Shown: piece by piece, positions 33,008-41,433 of the stretch
Numbering within the stretch: the stretch's first letter is position 1
Layout of the letters: every line of letters starts with the position of its first letter
IMG/VR virus record: IMGVR_UViG_3300042923_000607
Span: 1 to 64,000 of that record
Reading direction: 5' to 3' (one strand)
Length of the DNA: 64,000 nt
Source of the DNA: a virus
The notes under the pieces: model-generated
Told to the model about the DNA's origin: nothing
What the model saw: the letters and a program-made list of their open reading frames with translations, nothing else
Database searches by the model: none
Position numbers and translations under genes: made by a program

Positions 33008-33109
33008 TTAATTATTACATTTAATCCGTACGTCCCAAGATAATTCTATTTCAATCATGCGGCTGTCCTCCTGTTTAAATGTATTATTTACTGTATCAGC
33101 TACTAACAT
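33008..33109 (-). CDS. Microprotein, 33 aa, with an internal start
   Basis: ATG 33109 follows AAAGGAATTAAAAGT. An internal in-frame ATG at 33058, eight bases after AGGAGG, could yield a second 16-aa product (starting Met-Ile-Glu-Ile-Glu-Leu). Two strong ribosome sites in one frame are unusual. Confidence 0.5.
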   Translation of the reverse strand: MLVADTVNNTFKQEDSRMIEIELSWDVRIKCNN

Positions 33110-33132
33110 ACTTTTAATTCCTTTCCGCCTGT

Positions 33133-33321
33133 TTAGGCTATATAATCCGTATCTGCCATATCAGATATATTTGGTGTTTGTTTTATAGATTCTAACTCTC
33201 TCGTAAAACCACTTTTAATCATAATTGCATACGCTAATATTAAAGCATCGTCCTCATTGAAAGCTGAAGCGTATACTGTCTTAGCGTTCTTAAAAGTTAT
33301 AATATAATGATTGTGTTTCAT
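33133..33321 (-). CDS. Small hypothetical protein, 62 aa
   Basis: ATG 33321 after AAAGGAATATAAAAT. Beta strand (HYIITFKNAKTVYASAF), then a helix (EDDALILAYAIMIKSG): a compact DpnD-like layout. Confidence 0.55.
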   Translation of the reverse strand: MKHNHYIITFKNAKTVYASAFNEDDALILAYAIMIKSGFTRELESIKQTPNISDMADTDYIA

Positions 33322-33365
33322 ATTTTATATTCCTTTCTAATAGACTATAAATACATTCTTTTATT

Positions 33366-33659
33366 TTATACAGACATTGTTCCATCTGAATAATCATTCA
33401 CACATTCAAAGTAATCTTGATTACTCTCTCTGCTGTAATATTGTTCATACATACTTGTTTGACAACCTTCATCACCTAAATTGCAATTTCTGTTTATGTG
33501 ATTTGCACAAGTATCGCAATCTTTAATTAATGTATTTTCAATTTCTAAAAATCTATGTTGTTCTATATCTGTTAACTCTATTCCATTTTCTAATTTTATT
33601 TTTAAACTTGTTAATTCACCTATTAAATTTGATTTCTTTTCTATACTTAAACTATACAT
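33366..33659 (-). CDS. Cys-containing hypothetical protein, 97 aa
   Basis: ATG 33659 after AAAGTAGGTATA. Helical N-terminal half, then five Cys (CDTCANHINRNC, GCQTS, ECVND), likely metal-binding. Confidence 0.58.
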   Translation of the reverse strand: MYSLSIEKKSNLIGELTSLKIKLENGIELTDIEQHRFLEIENTLIKDCDTCANHINRNCNLGDEGCQTSMYEQYYSRESNQDYFECVNDYSDGTMSV

Positions 33660-33707
33660 TATACCTACTTTCTAACGGTTTTAGTTTACCAATAACTAAG
33701 TAAAATC

Positions 33708-33941
33708 TTAATTTTGTTTGCTTAATTTGTTTATTTGTCTTGTATAATAACCTTTATCTCTTTTATCGTTTGCATGTTCACGACATATCATTAAATATTC
33801 GATATCATTCTCATGAATTGCAGTATGAACATTTTCAATTTTAAGTATTTCATTTAATAATGATATTTTCATTCTGTTAGATGTTTCACTATTCACGGTT
33901 GATACGGTTTTGTATGTTTCTTTTAATACCTTTATATTCAT
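33708..33941 (-). CDS. Helical hypothetical protein, 77 aa
   Basis: ATG 33941 after GGAGGTGTAAAGC. Basic helices with a Tyr/Arg-rich C-terminus (HANDKRDKGYYTRQINKL). Function unknown. Confidence 0.55.
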   Translation of the reverse strand: MNIKVLKETYKTVSTVNSETSNRMKISLLNEILKIENVHTAIHENDIEYLMICREHANDKRDKGYYTRQINKLSKQN

Positions 33942-33987
33942 GCTTTACACCTCCAAAGTGTGAATAAAATGTTAGTTTTGTTTTGTT

Positions 33988-34131
33988 TTATCTATCTTTG
34001 TTCGCTTGACTATATGCACTGTATTCAGTATTATCCATGTTTGCATATTCAAAATAATTTGTAAATTGTAAATCGGTCATACTCATAAATTCATCATAAC
34101 AAAAATTATAATACTTTTCATCTTCGCTCAT
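33988..34131 (-). CDS. Acidic Tyr-rich microprotein, 47 aa
   Basis: ATG 34131 after GGAGGG. Acidic and aromatic (SEDEKYYNFCYDEFMSM). First gene after the structured leader and promoter at 34259-34288; acidic early microproteins often bind host proteins, but no target is indicated. Confidence 0.58.
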   Translation of the reverse strand: MSEDEKYYNFCYDEFMSMTDLQFTNYFEYANMDNTEYSAYSQANKDR

Positions 34132-34258
34132 TGCTAAACCCTCCAATATTTGAATTTGTTTACTACGTTTTTTTGTGCCGAATCGTAGTTGCTCCGCCTA
34201 TAAGTTTAAACCTCATATAGTGGTTGGTCAATTGTAAAGCATAAAGACCAATGCTGTT
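34132..34258 (-). other. Structured 5' leader with three stem-loops
   Basis: On the minus strand: TTGGTC/GACCAA (34251-34224), CTATA/TATAG around a GTTTAAAC palindrome (34220-34198) and ACTACG/CGTAGT (34189-34162), all between the promoter and the ribosome site of the 34131 gene. Possible riboregulator; no known riboswitch recognised. Confidence 0.45.
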
Positions 34259-34288
34259 ATTATAGGAACTTTGTTTGTCACTCGTCAA
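34259..34288 (-). promoter_or_regulatory. Sigma-A type promoter
   Basis: Minus strand TTGACG (34288-34283), spacer 18, TATAAT (34264-34259), feeding the three-hairpin leader. Confidence 0.65.
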
Positions 34289-34342
34289 AGTCAAGTTTTT
34301 AAAGACTTCAAACCTATAACAATGTAGATAAAATAGCTTGAA

Positions 34343-34510
34343 TTACATTACTGCGTTTAATTGATCAATTTCTCTTTGTCTTGCTTGCCAATGCTCAATA
34401 TTTCTCAGTGTGCTATAGGCAATAATAAATTCCATCAGGCTAGTAAAAATATACTCAACCTCGTTATATGTTGCCTTGATTATGTTTCCATGTCTTTTAA
34501 TATTCTTCAT
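34343..34510 (-). CDS. Small hypothetical protein, 55 aa
   Basis: ATG 34510 after GGAAAGGATACC. Basic N-terminus (KNIKRHGNII), then helices (QARQREIDQLNAVM). The opposite-strand frame here has no ribosome site. Confidence 0.58.
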   Translation of the reverse strand: MKNIKRHGNIIKATYNEVEYIFTSLMEFIIAYSTLRNIEHWQARQREIDQLNAVM

Positions 34511-34915
34511 ATGTGGGTATCCTTTCCTGTTTCATTTATTAGTTATTCATGCAGACAATACTAATATTTTTCAATTATCAACTACCATTATTAAAGCGTT
34601 TACTATGTCCCGTTTGGCGGTGGTTCGTCATACTCTTGTAACTGTTTAATGTTTGTTATTCTTGTATTATCTGCATTCTATAATTAATAAATGTTTTATT
34701 TAGTGTTTACTGGCTTACACAAACGATTTTCACGTTTTATAGTTACCTGTCAAGATGCTATCTTGTAACCCTTCACTATTCCAGAATGGATTTAATTGTC
34801 ATTGTTCAAGTGCCGATAAATCTTTGAGGACTTATTGTTTACAGGTTGCTATTGCTTAAAACCCATTGTAGGAATTGCACCCACTAACTCGTTGCTAGAG
34901 CCACTATTAAGGTTG
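34511..34915 (-). other. 405-base stretch without a supported gene
   Basis: Contains a nested inverted repeat GGTTAC-AAGAT/ATCTT-GTAAC near 34740-34770 and a stop-bounded frame ending QLQEYDEPPPNGT (near 34610-34680) with no start codon. No promoter, CRISPR repeat or tRNA recognised. Probably non-coding RNA or decayed microgenes. Confidence 0.4.
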
Positions 34916-35101
34916 TTATAAGTACTTCTTTATGTCTATTGTGTCCGATATGTCGGAAAGTCTGGAGCAAAGTATATTCTCTATTTCTTCCTCTATATCC
35001 ACGTTATATGCTAATCTCTGAAACACCTTTGTAGCTTCCTTTACTATTTCGTCCTGTACTTCCTGTGGTAACTGTGACACGTATAAATGACTATTACTCA
35101 T
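34916..35101 (-). CDS. Acidic helical protein, 61 aa
   Basis: ATG 35101 after AGGAGGTAGTCAAA. Helical, acidic (LPQEVQDEIVKEATKVFQRL, IEEEIENILC). First gene after the operator-bearing promoter at 35151-35179. Confidence 0.6.
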   Translation of the reverse strand: MSNSHLYVSQLPQEVQDEIVKEATKVFQRLAYNVDIEEEIENILCSRLSDISDTIDIKKYL

Positions 35102-35150
35102 TTTGACTACCTCCTATTAAGTTGTTGTTGTATCTCTTATCTATGTATTA

Positions 35151-35179
35151 AGTATAACATACTATGTTGTATATGTCAA
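35151..35179 (-). promoter_or_regulatory. Early promoter with operator in the spacer
   Basis: Minus strand TTGACA (35179-35174), spacer 17, TATACT (35156-35151). The palindrome AACATA-C-TATGTT (35156-35168) fills most of the spacer, a position for direct repression. Confidence 0.78.
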
Positions 35180-35206
35180 CAACTTTTTAATATATTTTTA
35201 CAACTT

Positions 35207-35422
35207 TTAATATTCTTTTTTCGTATCCCTGTCGACAAGCTTAATCTCAATATCACAGTTTAATGCCTCAACTATGTCTTTCAGTGTCTTGGGAATGAAC
35301 TCATCCTTGCTTAGTAATCTGGAGAAGTTACCTTTTTCCATTCCTATTTGAGTATAGATGTCTTTCTGCTTCAAGTCCTTATCAATGAGTATTGTCTTAA
35401 TCTTCTTTGATATTGAGTCCAT
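35207..35422 (-). CDS. XRE-family repressor, 71 aa
   Basis: Single helix-turn-helix domain of the Cro/C1 type: IKTILIDKDLKQKDIYTQIG, then NFSRLLSKDEFIPKTLKDIV. ATG 35422 after AGAGGTGAAAGC, directly behind tandem promoters. Likely autoregulates and controls the leftward early promoter at 35151-35179. It is the gene nearest the divergent control region. Confidence 0.82.
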   Translation of the reverse strand: MDSISKKIKTILIDKDLKQKDIYTQIGMEKGNFSRLLSKDEFIPKTLKDIVEALNCDIEIKLVDRDTKKEY

Positions 35423-35447
35423 GCTTTCACCTCTTTATTTTGGTTAA

Positions 35448-35476
35448 AGTATATTGGTTTGTCGTGTGACTGTCAA
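35448..35476 (-). promoter_or_regulatory. Proximal promoter of the XRE gene
   Basis: Minus strand TTGACA (35476-35471), spacer 17, TATACT (35453-35448). TGTCAAG in the -35 recurs in the upstream operators. Confidence 0.75.
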
Positions 35477-35493
35477 GTGTCTATCTACATATA

Positions 35494-35528
35494 AGTATAC
35501 TACTTTTGCCGGAAATGTCAAGACATTT
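35494..35528 (-). promoter_or_regulatory. Distal promoter of the XRE gene with operator
   Basis: Minus strand TTGACA (35521-35516), spacer 16, TATACT (35499-35494). The palindrome AAATGTC-AA-GACATTT (35513-35528) covers the -35. Confidence 0.7.
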
Positions 35529-36526
35529 GTTGTATATATTATTTATTAAGGTATTGATTTAAGCTATGATTATGCTAGAAAGCCGGATTAAACCTATATC
35601 AATTATTTATTAATGTATCTTATTTATATATTAATTGTGGTTATAATTTGATATTCCATAGTCCCAGACTGTTGATATAAGAAATCGTTATACATATGTT
35701 GATGTAATATAAGTTATAGTTATTACGCTAATCAGAATGGATTATACGATTACAGATGAATAACCAATTTCAATAATGATATCATTTCGATATCACTTTA
35801 ATATTATTTCTAATTATGACAAGTAAACTTGGCAAAGTACGAACTATATTGATATCTATCTAATTAATTTTTAAATAATGTCTATGGTTTCAATAACAAG
35901 TAAACTTGACATAAAATATCTTAATCCAGTAAAAGAGAAGTTGATAAAATGATATAAAGTCAACTTTACTCTTCATACATACTCTGGAAGCCTTGATTTT
36001 ACTGCGTTGTATGGGGGTACATTTACAAATTTTGATCAGATTTATTTTACCGGTATGCTGCTATCTGTTCTACTCACACGTCAACTTTGATTTTCAACTC
36101 CGAATAATATTGTATAATATTCTCACACAACTAACAATTACACCTCATGAATACTTCGGGAGATGTTTCGAGCAAATACAGTATATAAAAGGCTTAACAA
36201 ATTTTCAGACAATTAGTTATTGAATAACATATACAACATACAGATTCAAGTAAAGCCAGTAAACATCAATATCCCATCGATTTTTGAGCCTGTAAATAAA
36301 AAATAATAAGATATTTACTTTTTACAGGAAAACTCAGCAAAATCAATGGTTTAAGCTACTATTCTTCCGAAGATACATAATAATGGCCAATATATAAGAA
36401 AAATATTAATAAAATGTTATATATTATAAGATAGATAATCCGGAGAATCCTAGCAATTTCAATGGTTTTGATTGATTATGGATCTATGCTGCCGAAGTAT
36501 CATTGATTACAGTAAATAATTTCACT
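35529..36526. other. Gene-free divergent control region
   Basis: About 1 kb of very AT-rich DNA. It holds two identical palindromes CAAGT-AA-ACTTG (35820-35831, 35897-35908) and the AAAGTCAACTTT site near 35957. It also has an 8-bp inverted repeat CCTGTAAA/TTTACAGG (36289-36328), a variant box (36223-36238) and two imperfect direct repeats starting AGCAA (36336, 36452), each followed by CCGAAG. Probably operators and possibly a replication origin. The 76-codon plus-strand frame at 35993 has no ribosome site and is not called. Confidence 0.5.
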
Positions 36527-36543
36527 AAATAACATATAAAACA
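36527..36543 (+). repeat. Repeated box, exact plus-strand copy
   Basis: AAATAACATATAAAACA one base before the TTGACA of the promoter for the RNA polymerase operon. The only exact copy pointing rightward. Confidence 0.72.
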
Positions 36544-36544
36544 G

Positions 36545-36573
36545 TTGACACAGATAAAATACCGTGATATAAT
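36545..36573 (+). promoter_or_regulatory. Promoter of the helicase/RNA polymerase operon
   Basis: TTGACA (36545-36550), spacer 17, TATAAT (36568-36573): perfect consensus, preceded by the repeated box. Likely the host-polymerase promoter that starts rightward expression. Confidence 0.85.
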
Positions 36574-36651
36574 TTTCTTTGTAGGGGAAAGCTATACTCT
36601 TTTTCTACTACATAACAAATGCAACATCATGGTTTTATATTCATGTTACCT

Positions 36652-36703
36652 ATCCTAAAATGTGTACATAATATATATTATATATATGTACCAAAAATAG
36701 GAT
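36652..36703 (+). other. Long AT-rich leader hairpin
   Basis: Nested inverted repeats ATCCTA/TAGGAT (outer) and GTACATA/TATGTAC (inner) with an A/T-only loop, in the leader between promoter and the microgene at 36741. Could be an attenuator, operator or origin element. Confidence 0.5.
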
Positions 36704-36740
36704 TGTAAACAATTTAATTATCTTAAAGGAGGAAAATAAT

Positions 36741-36835
36741 ATGGCAAATTTTCGGATTTTCGATTAATCAAAGAACCAAAAATTCGGCATGGGTTATTCT
36801 ATAAATTTACGGTAGCCTCACGAAATTCAGAATAA
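36741..36835 (+). CDS. Microgene with possible -1 frameshift, 31 aa product
   Basis: ATG 36741 lies eight bases after AAAGGAGG. Frame 0 stops after eight codons. Codons 2-4 contain A-AAT-TTT, a canonical X-XXY-YYZ slippery heptamer. A -1 slip there continues 27 codons (SDFRLIKEPKIRHG, ending ASRNSE) to TAA 36833-36835, and that frame has no start of its own. Either programmed frameshifting or a one-base deletion after ATGG. Function unknown. Confidence 0.4.
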
Positions 36836-36863
36836 AAAAATATAACATAAAGGAGGATTTATT

Positions 36864-38387
36864 ATTAGCGAAATATTTATTTCTGACGTAATAGACGTTA
36901 ATAATTTTAAAGACGATGAGTTTAACTTAATTGCATCTGGTTGTGGCACAGGTAAGTCTACTTTTATTTTTAAGCATTTACTACTAAAATATAAAACAAT
37001 ACAACCTCACGAAATTTTATTTATAACTTCAAGGTCTATGATCGTAGATCAGCAGTCTCAGGAAGAGGGAGTTGTTAAATATAATCCGTTCAATTATAAG
37101 ATAATACAGCTTTGGAGCGGAATTGATGATGACTATAATCAAATTCAAGCTAAAGGCATAACTATAATGACCTATGATAAGATTATTAATATTCTTTTAA
37201 ACGAAAACAGTGAGCAAGGAGAAACATTAAGCAAAATTAAAATGATAGTTTTTGATGAATGCCATACTTTGTTCAGTGATTTATTTATAAGAAACATTGA
37301 AGCTTTAAAGGTTTGGATTAGAGATAATCTTTATCAGAAAGAAAAAATATTTTTAGGATTAACTGCCACTCCAAATATTCTTTTATATTACAAGGAATGG
37401 GGAGTAAAAATAAACCAGCTTAATAAAGAACCAATAATTAGATATAAAGCTAATCAACTAATATGTACTAGCTTCGAAACAATTCCATATCTTATAACCA
37501 CAAATAAACTAAAAGGCAAAACAATAATAATGTGTAGCAGTATAAAGGAATGCATTAAGTTACAAGAAGAAATACCTAACGCTGCTATTTTGGTAAGTAG
37601 GAGTAACGAATATTATAAAAAAGATAAGTACATGAATAAAATCAGAGAAGAGATTATTATAAATAGTACGTTGCCTGATATGTTTATGTATCCTACAAAA
37701 AGAGATAAAAATGGATTTCCTGTTGAATATGAAAAAAGACCTTTAGAGGTTTTAATATCTACTTCTACCTTAAGAGAGGGGATCAACTTGGTAGAGAGTA
37801 GCTGCATAAGAAATGTAGTATGTTGTTTTCAAGACGAATTACATATTTCACAATTTATGGGAAGGTGCAGGTACGATATAGATAACTTAGTCGTCGCAGA
37901 ATCTTATGTTAGGGTTGATAATTTTAACAAAGATAGCTACATGTCTAGGTGTCACATAATGTATAAGGAGTTTATAGAAAATAAGTCTAATGTTAAGTGG
38001 TTTGACAGTATTTCACACCTTGTTACTCATGAGTGCTACCAAACAAAGAGATTTATTTTATGTAAAGACGAAAGAAAATTTATAGAATACATAAACGGAA
38101 AATGGTTGGTTCCTATCGGAACTAAAAAAGAAGGATTAAATGATTATAAAATATGGAGAGATTCAGATAAAAATGAAATAATAGACATGTCAATCCGGTG
38201 TAAACTTTACGAGTTATGTAATAGTAAAATAACCTTTAATCGAGTCATAAGAACAATGCAAGACTCTCTTGGTTATGAGATAGAAAGTGGAAATCAAAGA
38301 TTTGACAATGAAAAGAAAACATATAAGTTAATCATATCTTATGAAGAAGAAAAAATAGAAAATAAAAATATAAAGGAGAATATTTAA
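36864..38387 (+). CDS. SF2 helicase, 507 aa, probable AUU start
   Basis: Superfamily 2 motifs in order: Walker A GCGTGKST (26-33), motif Ia FITSRSM (about 56), DECH (131-134), GLTATPN (motif III), STLREGINL (motif V) and QFMGRCRYD (motif VI). The resemblance is to viral origin-binding/D5-like helicases. The frame upstream of the first ATG (37038) encodes Walker A, so translation must begin earlier. The only fitting codon is ATT 36864 (or 36861), seven bases after AGGAGG. First large gene of the rightward operon; probably opens DNA for replication or transcription. Confidence 0.85.
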   Translation: MSEIFISDVIDVNNFKDDEFNLIASGCGTGKSTFIFKHLLLKYKTIQPHEILFITSRSMIVDQQSQEEGVVKYNPFNYKIIQLWSGIDDDYNQIQAKGITIMTYDKIINILLNENSEQGETLSKIKMIVFDECHTLFSDLFIRNIEALKVWIRDNLYQKEKIFLGLTATPNILLYYKEWGVKINQLNKEPIIRYKANQLICTSFETIPYLITTNKLKGKTIIMCSSIKECIKLQEEIPNAAILVSRSNEYYKKDKYMNKIREEIIINSTLPDMFMYPTKRDKNGFPVEYEKRPLEVLISTSTLREGINLVESSCIRNVVCCFQDELHISQFMGRCRYDIDNLVVAESYVRVDNFNKDSYMSRCHIMYKEFIENKSNVKWFDSISHLVTHECYQTKRFILCKDERKFIEYINGKWLVPIGTKKEGLNDYKIWRDSDKNEIIDMSIRCKLYELCNSKITFNRVIRTMQDSLGYEIESGNQRFDNEKKTYKLIISYEEEKIENKNIKENI

Positions 38388-38780
38388 GTGATCAGCAACC
38401 TTACTATGCAACATATAAAACATTTAGATTTCAAAACACTTACTGATTCTGAGTGGCAACCAATATACAAATCGATTCGAGAGATTATTCCTGTAGTTGG
38501 TACTCTTCCATCTCGACGCGCGTTAAATCCGAGGTGTATGAAAACTTACATACAGTTAACAAATGGAGAATTAGATACGACTGAAACGCTGGATAGTCGG
38601 CACGTTAAAAGAATTAAAGATATATTGAAAAATATCCGGTCAAGGACAAAGAGAAAACCTGCTGTCGATTATGTCTACTTTTTAAGTGATTTAATTGAGT
38701 TGATGAAATATGAAAAAGATTTAGAAATACGTTTAGTTCACGATGAAGTTACATACTGGGAAGTTTGGATTAATAGATAA
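38388..38780 (+). CDS. Hypothetical protein between helicase and RNA polymerase, 130 aa
   Basis: GTG 38388 after AAGGAG, immediately following the helicase stop. Basic alpha-helical protein with two Arg/Lys-rich stretches (LPSRRALNPRC, KNIRSRTKRKP), suggesting nucleic-acid binding. Its position suggests a transcription or replication cofactor of its neighbours (inference). Confidence 0.62.
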   Translation: MISNLTMQHIKHLDFKTLTDSEWQPIYKSIREIIPVVGTLPSRRALNPRCMKTYIQLTNGELDTTETLDSRHVKRIKDILKNIRSRTKRKPAVDYVYFLSDLIELMKYEKDLEIRLVHDEVTYWEVWINR

Positions 38781-38817
38781 CATATATAACACAAAACATG
38801 TATGGAGGATGATTTAT

Positions 38818-41433
38818 TTGAGTGAATATGGAATAAAAATCAAGAACATTGAAGCTAGTACGTTATTCGAATATAATAATGGCATTAGGGATCACTACGA
38901 ATATAAAGATGCAATGTTAACTAATAGTTTATTTAATGATTTTTTACAAGAAAATGGGATGAAAGTATGGAAAGAAGAATCTACTAGAGATATTATTTGT
39001 TTGGAATTCAATTTTGGAACAAGGTCTTACGACGAAGAAAAAAAACATTTATTGGATATTGCTAAAAAATCAAGATTAGAATATAAAATAGCAAAGTCAC
39101 ACAGAAATAAAAATGAGATAAAAAGCAAATCTAATAAAAGAATAAAAATAATGAATTTAATAAAACTTGTAGATGAAAACAAGGATAAGTATATTAAAAT
39201 ATCCAAAAAGGAAATTAGGAGAATGTATTACAATGATGGAGTGGAAGTAGAATATATAACAAGAAACAAAAAGGGAGAAATAACAAAAAGAGAAAAAATA
39301 CATTATAAAATGCTTTATAGGAGTACGGGGAAGGCGAAAAAAGGATCATGTATGTTTATTTGTGATAGATTACACAAAAAGGCTATTGATTTTTTGAGAA
39401 TGAAAATAAAAATATCTAAAAAAAATGCCCCTATAGTTGAGATAAGTGCTTACAGCCCTTTGGTTTCAAGTGCTATAGTAGGTCGGATAAAAATAAATCC
39501 AAAAAACATATTGATATTAAAAGATATAGAAAGATCTTTCATAACAAACGTGGTAAGCATAGAAACTGATGAAAACAAACATTGTTTTGCTAAAAACATA
39601 GATAATTACGAGTTAAAAAATACATTGTTTGATGGGCAGGCTCTTATAGATAGTGGGATTTTCCCAGAATGGGGAAATGGATATATATTATTAAGACATC
39701 ATTTTTGTAAAATGGCTGCATTTAGTACAAATATTCAAAAGTTTTTTAAAGATTATTTTGGAGATAAATATTTAACGGCAACAGTTAAAGACATGTTTGG
39801 CAGTGAACATTTTGTGAAAGACATAGAGTTGATAACAACTGATAATGCAATGAAATGGTTAAAGTTTGATAAGTCGTATGAATATTGGTGTGAGAAAGTT
39901 TATGAAAATAACTGCATGTTTGGAATTGTAAAAACCGCACATAAGAGTAAACTTGGAGATGTACAAAAAATGAGTTATCAAATGGTAAACTCCCTTGATG
40001 AACACATTATGGATGATGTAGTAAAAGAAAGTGTTTCTTATGTTGAAAAATTAAAACAAGATGATGATTTTTTCTTGGAATACTTAGAAAAAAATAAAAA
40101 CTTTTCAAATGATCACGAAGTATTGATTGCTCTATGCAACCAAAATAAAGATTTTACAAGGAGTGAGTATTTCAGAAGAAGAAAAAGAAAAATAATAGAA
40201 ACTTATGTTCTGAATTTAAAATCAGGAAAGATCATTCAGAATGCGGAGAATTTAGTCATCGTAGGCTCTCCTTATGCTATGTTACTATATGCTACGGATG
40301 GAAAAGAGAATAACGTAGATAAAGATGACACCTTTTTTGTAGAGGAAAATACAATACAATGTTTTACTCAGAGGTTTGATGATGACGAATATTTGGCGTT
40401 CTTCAGAAGCCCTTTTAACAGTAAAAACAATTTAACTTATTTACATAATAAATATAACTATAAATTAGATAAATATTTTAACCTGGGCGAGCAAGTGGTT
40501 GCGGTTAATATGGTGGGGACTGATTTTCAAGATAGGAACAATGGTAGTGATCAAGATTCAGACAGTGGATATACGACTAATCAAAATAATATAGTGGAAC
40601 ATGCGAAAATGTGTTATTTAAAATATCCAACTATAGTTAATAATATTCCAAAAGACAAAAATGTATATAGTAATACAATGGATGACTTTGCATTGATTGA
40701 TGATATGTTAGCTAATTCACAAAGAGATATTGGAGAATCTAGCAATTTAGCCCAGATAGCACAAACCTATGCTTGTAATTTTAATGATAAAAAATATATT
40801 GATTATGTATGTATTCTATCAGTTTTAGCTCAAGTTGCGATCGATAATGCAAAAAGACGATTTGACATTGATTTAACGCAGGAAATACGAAGAATAAAAA
40901 ACGATATGAATATAAAGAAATATAAATACCCTGAATTCTGGTTGATTATTAAGAAAAATTTTAATAGGAAGAATATTAATTATGGATTAAAATGTCCAAT
41001 GAATAAATTGTATGATTTGAACTTATCAGAATTTCATCCAGCAGATACCACTCTTCTAATGTCTGATTTTTTTATAAAGTATCCTCTCGATAAAAAAGAT
41101 ATATTTAGGAAATCAATGAAAGTAGAAGAATTATTACATAAATATTCATTATCAATTTATAAATCCAATATAAATGATGGTTCAAACGAAGATTATTTAT
41201 TATTGAGAAATGACTATGCAAATCTCTTGAATGATATAACCAAAATCAACATATCTTATAATTATATTGGATTGTTTTCATGGCTAATTGACAGAGCATT
41301 TATTATAACGCCCAATATAAAAAGCACAAAAAAAGAAATTTGTACTTTGCTGGATAAAAATAAATCTATGTTATTGAAAATATTATATGACGTAAATAGT
41401 AAAAATTTATTAAAATGTTTTAAAAATGGTTAA
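38818..41433 (+). CDS. Single-subunit double-psi beta-barrel RNA polymerase, YonO-like, 871 aa
   Basis: Two signatures of the multisubunit RNA polymerase catalytic core appear in order. R530-S-P-F-x-S-K matches the beta' RxPxLHR element. About 45 residues later D578-x-D580-x-D582 (in NGSDQDSDSGYTTN, followed by a V-E-H-A stretch) matches NADFDGD-x-MAVH. The Gly of DFDGD is Ser here. Size fits SPbeta YonO (about 900 aa). No other RNA polymerase domains are recognisable. TTG 38818 lies after GGAGGATGATTTAT. Likely transcribes phage late genes; family call rests on motif reading. Confidence 0.68.
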   Translation: MSEYGIKIKNIEASTLFEYNNGIRDHYEYKDAMLTNSLFNDFLQENGMKVWKEESTRDIICLEFNFGTRSYDEEKKHLLDIAKKSRLEYKIAKSHRNKNEIKSKSNKRIKIMNLIKLVDENKDKYIKISKKEIRRMYYNDGVEVEYITRNKKGEITKREKIHYKMLYRSTGKAKKGSCMFICDRLHKKAIDFLRMKIKISKKNAPIVEISAYSPLVSSAIVGRIKINPKNILILKDIERSFITNVVSIETDENKHCFAKNIDNYELKNTLFDGQALIDSGIFPEWGNGYILLRHHFCKMAAFSTNIQKFFKDYFGDKYLTATVKDMFGSEHFVKDIELITTDNAMKWLKFDKSYEYWCEKVYENNCMFGIVKTAHKSKLGDVQKMSYQMVNSLDEHIMDDVVKESVSYVEKLKQDDDFFLEYLEKNKNFSNDHEVLIALCNQNKDFTRSEYFRRRKRKIIETYVLNLKSGKIIQNAENLVIVGSPYAMLLYATDGKENNVDKDDTFFVEENTIQCFTQRFDDDEYLAFFRSPFNSKNNLTYLHNKYNYKLDKYFNLGEQVVAVNMVGTDFQDRNNGSDQDSDSGYTTNQNNIVEHAKMCYLKYPTIVNNIPKDKNVYSNTMDDFALIDDMLANSQRDIGESSNLAQIAQTYACNFNDKKYIDYVCILSVLAQVAIDNAKRRFDIDLTQEIRRIKNDMNIKKYKYPEFWLIIKKNFNRKNINYGLKCPMNKLYDLNLSEFHPADTTLLMSDFFIKYPLDKKDIFRKSMKVEELLHKYSLSIYKSNINDGSNEDYLLLRNDYANLLNDITKINISYNYIGLFSWLIDRAFIITPNIKSTKKEICTLLDKNKSMLLKILYDVNSKNLLKCFKNG

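Noticed and set aside
32697-33043. Plus-strand hydrophobic frames of 76-100 codons
   Set aside because: They are complements of a membrane-protein gene and a charged microgene with proper ribosome sites on the minus strand.
34511-34915. Possible CRISPR array or tRNA in the 405-base gap
   Set aside because: No repeat recurs at regular spacing and no tRNA cloverleaf or T-loop sequence is visible.
36087-36118. TTGATT ... TATAAT promoter on the plus strand
   Set aside because: The spacer is 20 bases and no gene begins downstream within reach; the consensus promoter at 36545 is far better.
35993-36223. 76-codon plus-strand frame in the control region
   Set aside because: No ribosome site, odd Ile/Leu/Cys composition, lies among operator-like palindromes.
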